Assembly: GCF_029227915.1 (NCBI RefSeq)
Contig: NC_079877.1
Span: forward strand, 3,534,001 to 3,598,000
From: Hydractinia symbiolongicarpus
Lineage: Eukaryota > Cnidaria > Hydrozoa > Anthoathecata > Hydractiniidae
Length of the DNA stretch: 64,000 nt
Reading direction: 5' to 3'
A program made the position numbers and the translations under genes. Numbering within the stretch: the first letter of the stretch is position 1; the number at the start of each line of letters is the position of its first letter. Below the pieces are notes generated by a model. It ran no database searches, was not told the origin of the DNA, and saw only the letters and a list, made by a program, of their open reading frames with translations. Below, piece after piece: positions 49,691-62,824 of the stretch.

Positions 49691-50643
49691 CATATTTTGA
49701 TTAATAAAAATGATGATAAAATATATAAGTGTTTATTAATATCCTCTAAAAATTTAAAGTTATTCCTAATTCTAGAACGAAAGATATGAGAATTTCAGTT
49801 CAGGCGATTTTGTCGTCAAAACGGACTTTTTTATACCCTGTTTTTTGTGCCATTTTATTTCCCCTTTACCTGCAGAATATTGCAATGCAATTGTTCAAAA
49901 AATGCCATCAATTGCACATACTAAAATGTCCATAACTTTGGTTCTACTCAACGTACAGAGGTCATTGACCTCTCGTTGGATTTGTCTTAGTCTGTAGAAC
50001 AATCTTAATTTGCTTTAGTGCTTGATTTAGGATTCAACAAAAATGCCCTGAAGTGCCTACTGCTAGGAACAAACAGAAAAAAGACGAGGGGTTTTAGACA
50101 ATGGTGCATCACAAAAAGCAGAAATGTGGAAAGTATTCACAAGATTGCCCATTTTGTTGTGACTTTTGTAAAAAGAAGTCATAAAATGGTACCCATGCGT
50201 AGTTATGTAACGTAGCCGAAATAAACAAAGCAAAATACAGAAGACAAGACGAAAATGTTTACGTATTTGGTTTTAGAAAAGTAGTTGAATTATTTTATAA
50301 AGCATGAAGATTCTCAACTTTTAAAGTGCTTTTTATCCCGATGTTTAAGATTTTTAAAATATTCTAACCCTTTCCAAAAGAACTGAAGGTGGGGTAAAAC
50401 GCGCCAACAATGTACTGTGACTTTTAATAACCTTTATTTGCTTTGTTTTTGCACAACACATGCCTCTTCATGGTCTTCAAATGGCTTTTTGGAGATATGC
50501 GATTACCTTGTTATATGGAATCACTGACATCGATTTGTTCATCTTTTCTATTATATAATCACCTTTTTTCTTTTTTGAGTGACAAGAAATTGCGTACGCA
50601 TGTCTTCCAGTGCAATTTGAGATTTAAAAGCGATTTGTGAAGC
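49691..50643. other. Spacer, nothing recognised
   Basis: Short open frames here lack family or splice support. The end of the interval abuts the pogo-like transposase remnant. Confidence 0.4.
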
Positions 50644-51940
50644 CACAAATGCTGTAAAAGAAACAAATCATGTCTCTTTGGAAAGCATCCAAAGCGTATG
50701 ATGCTCCTTACGAATTACTTCAACGGAGCGTCAATGATGAAGGACTGTGCTAAGTGAAAAAGATAAGATTACTTTAGTGCAATACATTATAGGGACTTGC
50801 ATAATCCTTAAAAATAGAGGAAAGTTATGTTTGATTATCATGTAACAACGAACACAATCAATTACCCATTTAACAAAGAGAAACAAAGATTTTCAAAAAG
50901 ACATTCACCTTTGTCATTGAGAAAACCAGGTGTCGCTTCAAAGCGTGGATTTAAGTTGCACAAAACTTCTGTTGGATTTGATAGCTAAGAAACATGGATT
51001 GCGAAACACAATTTCCTGTTGAATCAAATTTATAATTGTGACAAATCTGGTTTGTCATGTGTCTATAAACCACAAATGGTATTGTTTACAAAAAGAAAAA
51101 AAGTTGTAGCATCTGCAACTAGTGGTGAAAGAGTCCTTCCATCACACACATCACAATAACCGCTCACATCACATTAACCGCTACATCCTATTTTTTTCAA
51201 GCCGTTGAAAAGTGCTTTTCATACTCCTTGCACATCTTGGATGCATTAACAACAAGCAAGGATAAATGCGGTTGAAGTTCCTTAAGGAATTTTTCACACA
51301 TATTTAAAACTAGCGACAATTGAAACTGCTGTTTCAGGCTTTCATTGCATATGCATATAGCCTTTTGACAAGGATATTTTATCGAAGAATCCTTATTTGA
51401 AATATCCTCGTCCAAACTCATGAAGCTGTCACAACATCGGCCTCACCTGTTGCCTTAAATGACACGCAAAACTACCGACACTAACACAACATGTTGCGTT
51501 ACCAGTACTAACTTCAACTCCAACAAGTTCTGGAAAACTCATATATCTGTTTTTCGCATCTGCAGTAGATTCACCTAGTAAAGATTTTTTCTGTAGGAGT
51601 TTCTTTCAATAAAATCTTGAAGGTACCAAAAAACAAAAGTCGAGACGTTCAGAGAGGTAAGAAGGAATAATTGGTACACCTTTACTGAATAAATCTAACA
51701 TCAAAGAACTAGAAAATGAAAAACTGTGGCAAAACTAAAAGAAAGGCCAAAGTGAATAAAGTAAACGAAAGAAAAATAAGACTTTGAAAGAGCATAATAT
51801 CATTGAAAAGACTACGAGTGTGTAATATGTGGATTTTGGGGCGAGGCTGCAGAAGGAGAGTCTTGGATTAATTGCAGAAATGTGGAATATGGCTTGCATA
51901 AGGAATACTAATTATATTTGTGACATGTGTTGTTTATAAA
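50644..51940 (+). pseudogene. Degenerate pogo-like transposase
   Basis: Translated pieces in several frames, full of stops, follow pogo/CENP-B-type transposase order. A helix-turn-helix segment with LWKASKAYDAPYELLQRSV lies near 50670-50735. A DDE-domain start resembling YNCDKSGLSCVYKPQ and the ATSGER motif lie at about 51030-51135. A Cys-rich C-terminal finger (CxxC…C…H…CDMC pattern) lies near 51815-51925, as in pogo-family transposases that end in a PHD-like finger. The 51150-51450 part does not fit and may be an insertion or rearrangement. No terminal repeats were identified. The element is dead. Confidence 0.65.
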
Positions 51941-52141
51941 ACAAAATATTTTAGCAGTTCCTATTAAATGGGTATATAAAATTATTATTGCTATTACTAT
52001 ACTTTTAAAAATCATAACAGCATCCTTACCCATGACTAACAGAAAAGCTGCCCAGTACTGAAACAGTCTTTGTTTTGCTTATGTTTTTTATGTGTGAAGT
52101 CTTTGTTTGTATGTGTTTTAATGTTACTTTATGAATGTATT

Positions 52142-52209
52142 GAGTCTTTATAAATGTAATGAGTCTTTATGAATGTATCGAGTCTTTATGAATATATTGA
52201 CTCGTTATG
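52142..52209 (+). repeat. 19-bp tandem repeat
   Basis: Three near-identical GAGTCTTTATGAATGTATT units (52142, 52161, 52180) are followed by a partial one. Confidence 0.85.
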
Positions 52210-55135
52210 TGTATGAAGGTTTCTGATTTCAATTATATCTAGTTGTGTTCCTTAGGGTCTGCTTCGTTTTGAGGGATGCTTGATGTCGTTACCCTTATTC
52301 TTTACATAATCATCTTTTTGCATTTTTGCAAGATACGACATGAATAACTGTTTTTGTTTATTCTAGGTGTTGACCAGCACATATTTTTTTGTTGTTGCTG
52401 CACTGCAAGTTAGGCATAAACTTTACCATTTGTGTAAAATTATTTTGCCGTTTAAAAACCTTTGTTTGGCAGAGTTATATATAAGAGTTATATATGTTAA
52501 ATCGTGTCAGTTACTTTGGCAGCAACAATTACTGTGAGGATTTTATCTGCACGCATATAAAACATTCAATATTACCCATTTTATCGATTTGTTGTATAAT
52601 CCATCTAGGTATCAAAATGGCTGAGCTGTGTGGTTTCCGAGATTTTTGAATATTAGAAGGTTTGATCATTCGTCTTGGTTCGTTTTATCAAAATAAGATG
52701 GAGTAAAACGAGCAAGCTCTATGTATTTTTATTTGTTAGATATTTCATGAGGAAAAGGTTTATTCTGAATTCTTTATTTTGGTGGCGTAAATGTAAAATG
52801 TGTGAGTCATTATCGAAAAAAGTTGATATTAAAAAGTGAGGAGTCACGTGAAAATTGCTGCCATGGTAATTTAAGCTAACCATCACATTAGCTTAATGAT
52901 CTGTTCTCAGGTATGCCGTAAATGTGACAGTTATAGGTGGACTCTCAACTTTTTGAGGATGACATGGAGTCAAAAATTACCAGTATAAGGTCAGAGGACA
53001 AGAAATATATATTCTGTAGAGTCTGAAAAAGGATCATCTCGAAAAGAGCCATTTACTTCATTCATAAGTATCGCTCTGGCCCATCCAACAGTTTAAGAGT
53101 GGACCATGTACTCTTGCAGTAGTTAGTTACTTGCAGCAATACTAATGAACACCACAAAAACATGATAAGCTCATTCAAAACACAGCGTGAAAAAAGTAAA
53201 AACACTTGTGTAGGGAAGAAGTAAAACACCTCAATATCAACATTTTACAAGAACACAATGACTTTGCTTGTAAACCGGAATGAAAGAAAATGAAAAAGTC
53301 ATTTAAAAAATTTTTACAAACCAGCAGCTCTAAACGTGCACAATTTCCTCGAACACAATTAGAAATCACAGCACTCAAAAATCTTGCCCACTTATAGCGA
53401 GCATGAAAAAAAACGGTGAATAATTTTACAACAACTTCAGTCACCCCTCATATAACAAAAATAACAGAGAAAAGTCTACATATCTATACTTATCTGCTTT
53501 GACCTTTCTATGCTAATTAATAGTTTATGGTTTAAATAAAAGGTGAAGCATGGTAGGTCCCAACACAGTAAACCTAAGTGATTTAGCTGCATACGAAGCT
53601 GGTAGCACTGTAAATCACATGTCTGCATAGCAATCTCCTACTTACTAGTGAATGGTGTGAAAGGATGAATGGCTATAGAAACACACTAATTTGTATAGTT
53701 TTCGTGGTCATTTACGGATGTTTAATACGTTGAGTACCCCATGAGAGGCGTTTTGTGCATCGCAAGAGATTAGGAGCCAAGAAAAAGAGTGTTGATAATA
53801 AAGGATAGAATTTTAAGTTTAAGCATTGCATGAAACACTTATCTATCCTTTCTGTACAATTGTTGTCCTTCATAGGTTTTAATTACGTTTTGCACCAAGT
53901 TTCTTGCTCATGCTCTAATACAACGCCCATGCAACTCACCTGGGGTAAACAAATTTACGGATCAATAGAGCCATTGTATAAAACATAGGATTTATATTAA
54001 TATAAACAAATCCTAGTTACATTTCAGGTGCTATGAGCAGGATTTAGCATAATATTTTTTATGCTACAAGCTTTATATTCTATGTTATTTATTCAGATAA
54101 GATGTATTTAATAACACACTGTTTTAGCTGGGTGGGTTTGTTCTAAATATATTCTATCGATTAAACAGGGTGGTTGCATACAAGAACCCAAGTGTTTAAC
54201 AACACAACAAAGCCTTGCGATCTTTATATTGAAGACGTGCAAGTGTGAAGTATTATCATTCTGACCCAATTTAGAACACAGTCCGTCTATAGATGGAACA
54301 GCCCATCTATAGACACAGTGGCCTGTCAATTGACGGGCCAGGATCAACTTGCATCATGGTGTTAAAATGTTTTTGCATACATCAAGACCTTGTATTAAAC
54401 TTAAACTAAGTCCAATAAAGTGAAAAAACTGAACTGATGCAACTGATGGTGTGTTGTTGTATATAGCTAGCTAAAATTAAATCGAATCATGCATTCCAAG
54501 TGCGTACAACACACTTTGCAACTGTTGGTGTAAGACCAAGATCGTTGATTTTTATTCGTAACACTGCCTGAAAAGATCGTATAGCAAACGCATTCTTAAA
54601 GACTTGCTTGTTGCACGATTAGAGATGTTTTTAACTGGATTGTTGTGTGCATAATAACTAGATAAATGCCTCAGATATCAAGATATAACATTTAGCGCTC
54701 AGTGTTATGTTATAAATATACCACCTAGCTAGCTACCTACTTTTAAAGCTACTTATGTTCACGTTTCAAGATAATCTTAAATGGAATTATTGTAACTTGA
54801 CCTAATACGTAATTTGAGAGGCAGGATTGCTTTGGCTGGTCTTTGGGGACAGTCACAATTGAAATATCTTGTATATTACATACATGTATATTATTGTTTC
54901 TAAAGAAATGTTATATTAAACTTGTTTTGCATCTCAACCTCACAAGAAAACATTGACAATTGAAAAAATATGATACATGAGACAAATAGTACACTTCAAA
55001 ATGACAACTGTATTCTGGATGGCATCCTCGGACATGGATGAAGAGATGCTTGTGAGATATCTAGCATCTTTTCGTATAGAAAACGATCTGCCTAAATCTT
55101 CCTAAGGGTGACGAAGGTCACAAAGAAAATGTCAA
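52210..55135. other. Gene-free spacer
   Basis: No supported gene, RNA gene or bounded element is seen. The short frames near 53175-53444 and 54108-54347 (minus) have no family features or splice context. Confidence 0.45.
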
Positions 55136-55365
55136 CAAGCAACGTATCACCATCGAATTTCAAAATATTACATACCTCAACGAAGATTCTGCAAATTTAG
55201 TCAATAGGAAGAAAAAAGATGTTTGCAATTTGTTAAAAGAATTACTTGAAGCGAAGCTTGCTGATTTTCAGGAGCCAGTTTTAGAATCGATGACATGGTT
55301 CGATTGTAAGAGGTGGCCTACTGACAATAAATATTTTGGGTTTGATAAGATAAAAGAAATGTATG
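55136..55365 (+). pseudogene. Coding-like remnant, unrecognised
   Basis: The frame reads through ITYLNEDSANLV, KKKDVCNLLKELLEAKLADF and MTWFDCKRWPTD with protein-like composition, but with no start, intron signals or continuation beyond a palindromic GTACATGTACATAC stretch at about 55363-55378. It may be a fragment of a hAT-related or other repetitive protein gene. I cannot assign it. Confidence 0.3.
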
Positions 55366-55517
55366 TACATGTACATACATTTACAGTACAGTACGTACAT
55401 ACATGTGTATGTATTACGCAGTTGTTGGATTTTGTTGAGTATGATGAAGTTGTGGCTCTTCCGTTCATTAAGAAGCTTCATAAAAGCCAATCAATTTGGG
55501 GGAAGAGACAATGCTAG

Positions 55518-57944
55518 CCTTCAAACGTACTGAGTTTCCAAAGTTGTGAATGTTGGCTGAGTTAGTTATGTGTATTTACGCAGTAAACTCTAGGATGGAG
55601 GTAGCATTTATCCTACTTACACTTCTTTTATCAGATTAGGAGGTTAAGCACGAGGTACATCAGCATCGAGAATCTTTTGTGTATCAATTTAAATAACAAG
55701 ATCTGGACAGAAAAAGAAAGGGAAGATCACAGAAATAACTGTAATAAAATATCTTGAATAAGAAATGCACAACGTGGGAACCACCACATAAGAAGTCCTG
55801 TTCCAGCTCAGTTAATGTAACCACGATTTCCTTGTAAGACAATGAAGACAGCAACAGTACCGATAATGACAGCAGCGTTGTTGTATTTTCTGATTCGGAG
55901 TAGTTGTAAAAGATCTTAAACTTTAAACAAAAATATTTTTTTAAATGACTCAAGTCTTGTTAATACTTCTCTTTTTTTAGTCTTCTGGAAATGCCTATTG
56001 TTTTTCCATTCTCCCTTGATAACTATAGTTTGCTGTTCCCACTTTTATTAGACTGAAATTATAAGTAAACAAATTCAATATGGCGGTAATAAGAACACAC
56101 ATCTTTCGTTATGCAACACAATAAAACAACGAGGAAAGGGACCCTAACACTGAAATATAGGCATTTAAACAAGTAATAACATATTTTAAACTTTTTGATC
56201 ACTCACTCAAATTAATTTGTAAAAGCTTTTGTGATCGCGCGTGGATTGCTTACGCGGATTAATTTATGTGAGCCATTCAGCGCTCGCAGGGGTAAATTTT
56301 TCCGACCGGCCTGGACGCACGCAGGTGGCAATCTTTCAAAGAAGAAACACACTAAAACAAAAACACATGAGATATAAAATAATAAAAGAAGGCCTATAAT
56401 TAACTTTTTTATCACATTTTCTTAAAATATTTTTTCCAGTGTAGTCTAAATTTTGAAAATCCAAAAAATTGCGTAACTTAAGAACGGTTTGCCTTTTGAC
56501 TTGCTGATACGGTCCATAATCAAGAAGACGCTCAAATTTTGGTAGGTCTAAATCATTGACAGAAAAGTATAAAAAATATATAATTAGGGCTAAGAAAAGA
56601 AGAATGTACAATTACATCTTAACGACTAAGAGTCTGTACTGTTGTCGGAAATATTTAAAGAAGTTAGGTTATAGCTACTGACAAATCAGAAAAAAGGAAG
56701 AATCTAGGTTAACTATTTGGCAAAAAGACAGACATTTTGTGCCAAAGTTCACAAAGATTACCCAGTTGACTTTTGAAAACATGGGATTTTATTTTATTTG
56801 GATTGCAAAATTTTTGGAAATATTTCTTTGGTTGTGTGATAATGATGCTTCTCAGAGAGAAGAGAAAGTTTAATTATGCAGTGACAACTTCGACGATGCA
56901 CAGGTATAACTCCAAGATAAATTGTGCAATAAAAATAGTACGATACATCTCTTTCTGCACATATAATTTTTAAGAATGATCCATTACCATTTCCATGGAC
57001 ACGGGAAACAATGGATGATGAATACAGTTTTAAACCGCCTGCATAGTCGACGAGAGAGAATACCACCATCAACAAAGAAAACAAGACAACGGAAACTGAT
57101 CAATGGCTAGTTATGCTCTTGCCACGTGACTGCAAGAGTATTTCAATAAATTGTAGCAACATTTTAAATACAGCAAGTCTAGTAATTATTTAGTCGCAGT
57201 TAGTACAGAAATTTGGAGGCGAATGTATGAAAAATAGATCGGATTTCAATTAAATCAGTTTGCGAAAGCAAAAAAAAATTCTCAAAAATCCCTGAAAACG
57301 TGAGTATAATACTTGGAAAACACAAACATTTTTATATATCTGATTAGGCGAGAATACCAACTGTGTTGTGTGAGGAAGTATAATTTGATGAAATCTTGTA
57401 CCGAAAAAAAGACAGGCAAAATGTTGTCCCAATAGGTTGAATACGTCCAGATAAAACATGGACGCAAGACAGGTTTGACTCAAAGAAATGTCCAATGAAC
57501 AAAGGGATACGATGCTGGGGAGATATTTTTAATAAATTAAGGGAAGTCAACACATCCCCAACCCAATGTTTGTCGAAGATATTGTTCTGTCCAACCAACT
57601 TCTACCCTAAGTGTTTTTTGACATAATACATGGAAATGAAGCAAAATATAAATATAGTCAGAATTAATTTTTACAACAAATTAAGAAATCTTAAAACAAG
57701 AAAGGTTTTAGTATCCAATTAATCCATGACCAATTAAAGCATGTATTAAATATTTTAAATACAAATATAAAATAAAAACACATTATCTTCTTATAAAAAA
57801 AAGAAGTCTAAACTACTTTTAAAAGATCATAATTGTTATAATAAATCATACCAATCCAACACAAACAAACAAGTTTGCAGCTTTTGACCAGCTTTTACTT
57901 TAAGTGAAAAATACTAATAGACTTACATGTACAAAACTCTTTAA
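55518..57944. other. Gene-free spacer downstream of OAF
   Basis: 3' flank of OAF (-) and nothing else supported. The minus-strand frame 56336-56611 has some protein-like residues (KFERLLDYGPYQQ) but no match I recognise. Confidence 0.4.
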
Positions 57945-60471
57945 CTAAAAACACAACTTCACCTTCTCGACCAGATAAACAAATCTATGCGTTTGCTTAC
58001 ACGACTCTATACTACAAACAGACTTTTCTCCATTTTCACTTTGACATGTTTTATAGGAACAAGGGTACCAGTTGATACTTATACTTGTGACACATAAGCA
58101 ACTTGGTGACCAGTCTGGTGGTGCACTGTGACAATAAGGGAATTGGCTAAGTGATAATGATGGCTGGTTGTTCAAAAATTTAACAGTAGATAATAAATTG
58201 AAGTTCTTGTTTCTCTCTAAAGGAATTTATAGAATGTGTGCACTAATTAAAAGAAATGATGAAATATATTTAGTAGGGGAAGTTTTATAATTCAAAGTAA
58301 CATTCCAAAATTCATAAAAAGTTTCTAATTGATAAGAAAAACCTCTGCATTGTGAGATGAACTCAACAAAACTTTTATAGCAAAAAAAAAGGAAAAATTT
58401 TGAATGCAAAAGAATCAAAAACAGTAAAAATAGTACAAATAACCTTAAGCTTGGTTTCCTAATTTATTACCACTTAATTTATTATTCAGGTGGTGATTAA
58501 CACCACTTAACAACCCTAATGTCATATTTCTCTCCATAACCATTATATATAATATACCTGCAATTTTCATGATATCTTTTTTTGTTGTGTACACTTCTGA
58601 GGCCTCAGAGCAACTTTTAAATACTTCTTTGCCATAATCTTGAAGCTGTGACTTTAAAATGCTGCTATCAATTAAATAAAATTGCAAAGCAAGTTCGGTG
58701 TCAGCTTCTTGCTTATTTTTGAGATATGTCTAAAAATTAAGAGTAGTTACTTGTAATCTTTTTTATCTACAAGAAATTCACATGTTCTACACCATTGTGT
58801 AATAACTGCCGGTCATTGTTTTTTTAATAATACAATGCAATGTAATCATTGCCATTCTTAATTGATATCAGGTGTATTGTTTTTATTGATCTGTAGATTA
58901 TAATTGTAAAATTCTTTAATTGTCAAAAACTTGGTATATATATATATGTTTCTTTTCCTTATTTATGGTAGACAATACAACAGATATTATATGTCATTTA
59001 AAGTTAAATATCTGATTCATTAACTCTGAAGTGTTCGATATTCAGATCCAGTTCTGGTTGTTAAAACTAAACACCTTGAGTTAATAAATCATGAAATTTG
59101 ATTATAAACAATGCAATATCTGTTTATAAAGATTAGTCTACTTTTTTAAAATTTATTAAATGACCTGTCGAATTTAACTTCAATTTACATATACATGATT
59201 TTAGTTTTTTAACTTGCTAATAATTGACTCAATTAAAGGGTTTGTTGTTAATTTCATTACAAATGCTGTAAATAAAACTATAAACAAAATAGACAACGAT
59301 AATACGGATGTGCCTTTGCCTGTATACAACAGCAAGTCAACTTAACTTACTTAGGTTTTTGATAAAATTACCTGGTTAAGCTTATCAAAAGCTTTAAATG
59401 GTACAACATTATTCCCATCTAATGACAGCATAAAACAGGTAAATCTGTATATTGGTTGACCAAGCACAATTTCCCCAAATACTGCACTTCTGAATATTTG
59501 AATGTTCTAAAAAATTAAAACAAACATTCCATGTTTCAGTAAAATGTATAGAGGCTGACACTATTTATTGAGGGGTAGCTTTAGATGTTTTAGTTAATAT
59601 TGCTTGTCATACGTTATCAGTGACCATATTCCGATATGATCATTATGTTCCTTTAATGTTTTAGTTGATTGGTTATTCTCTTTCAAGAGTTAAAGATGGA
59701 TCAAAAGAACTATTACAACCCTTTTCAAGCTGGGTTTTTCGAAAATGTTATGAAAAGGGAAGAGGAAACGGAGTCCACAGGGGGTAATCCCCTCCAGACC
59801 AAATAAAGTACAACATTTCATTTTTAGGTATACACACTTGTAAAAAAAGTTAGAGCTATACTATTTGATCCCACTTCGATGGCTCGCAGCCCGTTCCAGA
59901 GTTGTTTTTCTTAGAGGTAATGGTGGAAAAATATGGAGAGATGTTTTTTTTTGCATCTTGCGTCCAAAATTTTGGCAGAGCACAGCTTTTGCATTATTTA
60001 ATGTTCTCTGATTTGCTTTCAAGATCAGATTCTTGACTTGAGACAATTACACCTTTTTTCAATTTTTTTTCTTGCAACTTCTTTGTTTGCCCCATTCAAA
60101 AGAAGTTCAATATTCAACCAGAGGAGCTAGTCAGGGGGTTGCAAATATGATCTATGACTGATTATCAGCTGGTAAATAATACTTTGGCCCAGCACTACGA
60201 ACATTGCTGGTTAAATAGTACCCTTTATATTAGTAATAATATATATATAATATTATAAAAAAATTACCTGATCATAAAACAGATTCCAAGATTTTAACGA
60301 GTCATCTTGATCTCTATATTGATACTCTACTACTGATGATGTGTAGTTTATTGATATGATCAAAGGTGACATCTGATTGTGATCAGAAAGGGTTTTTAGA
60401 TGTACTCTTTCTGAAATCAAAAATTGTGCCCCAATGGTCAAGATACATATAAGGATGTTTAAAACTTGCAT
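57945..60471 (-). CDS. OAF: Out at first (OAF) homologue, four exons
   Basis: Model: exon 1 60471-60268, exon 2 59506-59372, exon 3 58729-58558, exon 4 58216-57945. All junctions are GT/AG and in phase, encoding 260 aa (human OAF is about 273). Residues 1-20 are a signal peptide (MQVLNILICILTIGAQF), so it is secreted. Exon 2 carries the family signature IFRSAVFGEIVLGQPIYRFTCF (conserved 'LGE…GQ…C' pattern). Exon 3 carries CSEASEVYTTKKDI. Exon 4 is the Cys-rich end with CLCVTSISINWYPC, then YKTC, SVCSIESC, and FVYLVEKVKLC, matching the conserved C…WYPC…C…C…C arrangement. Exon 3 is cut at GCAG|GTATAT, not at the later in-frame stop, because exon 4 then joins in phase. The molecular role of OAF is poorly known; Drosophila oaf is a developmental secreted factor. 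Confidence 0.9.
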
Positions 60472-61553
60472 TGTAATCTTTCATTTTTCTAAAACAGCAA
60501 ATAACAGAAAAACACTGACATTCGGATGAATGTGCACATATACTTATAAGGTCAGTCCATAATAATGCGATAAATCCTAAACAACAGTTTTGTAAACATA
60601 AAACAAAAAACATAATAATGCAGAAAAATTTATAGCTAATAAAAAACAGACATGGCTGGTTTGCAGATTCTTTTATTTCTAATAAAACTAACATAAAAGA
60701 CCACTTTCCGCATCACGTAGTTCAGTCTTGGTCATAATTGGTGTGCGATCGCACGTGCACACCTCCACACATGCCATTTGGTGAAATTTGGGTGTGCTTT
60801 TTATCACACGCCTTGTTCTACTTTGTACACACGTCAAGCAGAACTGAGCTATTTTAGAGTAATCCCTTACCCAATACATAATTGTTCTTCCGCGCTAAAA
60901 CGCATTTCTAAAATGTATTTCTAAGAAATACCCATCTTCATTAAAATTGCTGACGTGAGATACATATTAAATGTTTTACGGTGACATTGCGTCAACAATA
61001 TTTTTTTTTGCTTTTTAGCTGGCAAAAAATTTCGTCATTAACCTTGCATTAATCTCCTTACAACGATGACAAATGGAAATAAAGTACAAGTCCTATTGAC
61101 CTACCTTTCCGATGGTGTACTTCCTAAGTTAATAATTCTGTCCCAACTAGCTCTCTATGTTTTAAAATAAACTGATTAGGAAGTAAGTTGTACACATGCT
61201 ATTTAGAAACTGAAGGTCAAGGCATCATTAAGTTGAATATCGCAGAAGTCGCCAGTGACATGCTTCGAAAATGCTTGTCACAGGCACAGTTCAATGCAAA
61301 GCAAAACTGTACAGGAGACATCTTTTCTCACAAAACCAAGGACAGGGCTGACTTATTGCCTGCTGTGTCGTGTGGGAGACGATTTTTTTTCGATTATTAT
61401 TACTAAACATACTTGATTTTTTATTTCCCTTTTAAAAAGATTTTTTAAACTTTATTGAACATGCTTTTTCTTTCGTATTACATCACAAGAACATTCGTCC
61501 AAAAGCTGGATTAAAGTACAGTATTCTCTGTGATGATGAAGGTCGGACTGACT
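60472..61553. other. OAF upstream region and spacer
   Basis: Contains the presumed OAF promoter. Between 60718 and 60853 a GTGTGC/GCACAC-rich segment has weakly inverted ends (TAGTTCAGTCTT and AGAACTGAGCTA), possibly a small MITE. No gene is supported. Confidence 0.4.
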
Positions 61554-61983
61554 TGTGGCATGGTTTCAAATGGTCTTCCGTCTTTTGTTCAAGTCTCAGT
61601 GTAATGCACCAGCCGAGCATAAGAGTGTCAGCTTGAAGGAAAGGGACCAACGTTAATGTTTTCTATACCTTGCGTTTTTCATAACACTATTCATTTAAAT
61701 TTCCCAACAAAATTACTGCAGTGCCGAATGCTGAAGCTAATTTTAAGGGCTGATCATTGATACAAAGTTGTGGCATGGTTCCAATGGTCTTCCGTCTTTT
61801 GTTCAAGTCTCAGTGTAATGCACCAGCCGAGCATAAGAGTGTCAGCTTGAAGGAAAGGGGCCGACTTTAATGTTCTCTATACCTTGCGTTTTTCTTAACA
61901 CCATTCATTTAAATTTCCCAACAAAATTAAGGCAGTGCCGAATGCTGAAGCTAATTTTAAGGGCTGATCATTGATACAAAGTT
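61554..61983 (+). repeat. 215-bp direct tandem duplication
   Basis: Two copies (about 61556-61770 and 61771-61983) of the same sequence differ at only a few positions. Each begins TGGCATGGTTTCAAATGG or a close variant and ends GGCTGATCATTGATACAAAG. No coding frame spans them. They lie immediately upstream of the LTR element. Confidence 0.9.
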
Positions 61984-62159
61984 TTGATACGAATAATACG
62001 AATTATGCATGGAAATTTTGAGACGGTCCTTTAATGAAGATGCAAACACATTCAATTACTCAGTAGGCTTGCCAGATAACAACACTTTTCATATGTGTCA
62101 TCTGTTTAAGATGTTTACTATGTTTACTTCTGTTATATTTAGATTAGCTTTTAATTGTG

Positions 62160-62220
62160 TTGTATGACTGGGGGTTTTATCATCTCAGTAAATAAATTGA
62201 AGTTAACAGTGGTAGCAGAG
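62160..62220 (+). promoter_or_regulatory. Probable 3' end of 5' LTR and primer-binding site
   Basis: A plausible LTR end …AGTTAACA finishes at 62208, preceded by AATAAA (about 62190). GTGGTAGCAGAG follows at 62209-62220, resembling the TGGTATCAGAGC-type primer-binding site used by Ty1/copia elements (initiator tRNA-Met). The gag ATG is the next codon, at 62222. The LTR start was not resolved. Confidence 0.6.
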
Positions 62221-62221
62221 G

Positions 62222-62824
62222 ATGAGTCACAATTACAAGATACCCCCAGTCTTTAATGACAAGAAGCCATATAATCGCTATGTTGATGAATTGAAAGCAT
62301 GGACATTATTAACAGATTTAGAGAAGCAGAAGCAAGGCATCGCAGTGGCCTTATCTTTACCAGAAGAAGATTCAACACAAGTAAGAGATAAAGTGTTCAG
62401 TGAGATTAGTATTGCTGATTTGAATAAAGAAGATGGAATAGACACTTTGATAGCGTTTATGGACAACTTGTTTAAGAAAGATGAATTAACTGATATGTAT
62501 GAACATTACACAAACTTTGATCGTTATAAAAGAAAAAGTGATGAAACTATGAAGTCGTATATAATAGAATTTGAAAAGTTGTACAATAAAACAAAGAAAT
62601 TTGATATGGCATTACCAGAAAGTGTTTTAGCATTCAAATTACTTGATGGAGCTTGTTTAAAACATTCGGACAGACAGCTTGTACTTACTGGTGTAAACTA
62701 TGAAGAAGTAAATACTATGTTTAAACAAATGAAAAGTGCATTAAAAAAGTTTTTCGGAGAACAATCATTACCTACTAATAGCAATGAAAGCATAAAAGTT
62801 GAACCATCTATTACTAAAACTTAA
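62222..62824 (+). CDS. Retrotransposon Gag-like protein (Ty1/copia type)
   Basis: A 200-codon frame starts directly after the primer-binding site and encodes a capsid-type protein with helical blocks (LKAWTLLTDLEKQKQG; FDRYKRKSDETMKSYIIEFEKLYNK), as in copia-family Gag. Gag packages element RNA into particles. A TAA at 62822 ends it, but the same frame continues past the stop to a zinc knuckle at about 62977-63015, so the stop is either a mutation or a suppressible separator. The predicted capsid region is otherwise intact. Confidence 0.8.
   Translation: MSHNYKIPPVFNDKKPYNRYVDELKAWTLLTDLEKQKQGIAVALSLPEEDSTQVRDKVFSEISIADLNKEDGIDTLIAFMDNLFKKDELTDMYEHYTNFDRYKRKSDETMKSYIIEFEKLYNKTKKFDMALPESVLAFKLLDGACLKHSDRQLVLTGVNYEEVNTMFKQMKSALKKFFGEQSLPTNSNESIKVEPSITKT

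Noticed and set aside
51197-51421. 74-codon minus-strand frame
   Set aside because: Sits in the middle of the pogo-like ruin, with no recognisable domain or splice context.
56336-56611. Minus-strand frame with protein-like residues
   Set aside because: No start or splice signals consistent with a gene and no family recognised.
60718-60853. Small MITE with GTGTGC/GCACAC content
   Set aside because: The terminal repeats are too imperfect and no target duplication could be defined.
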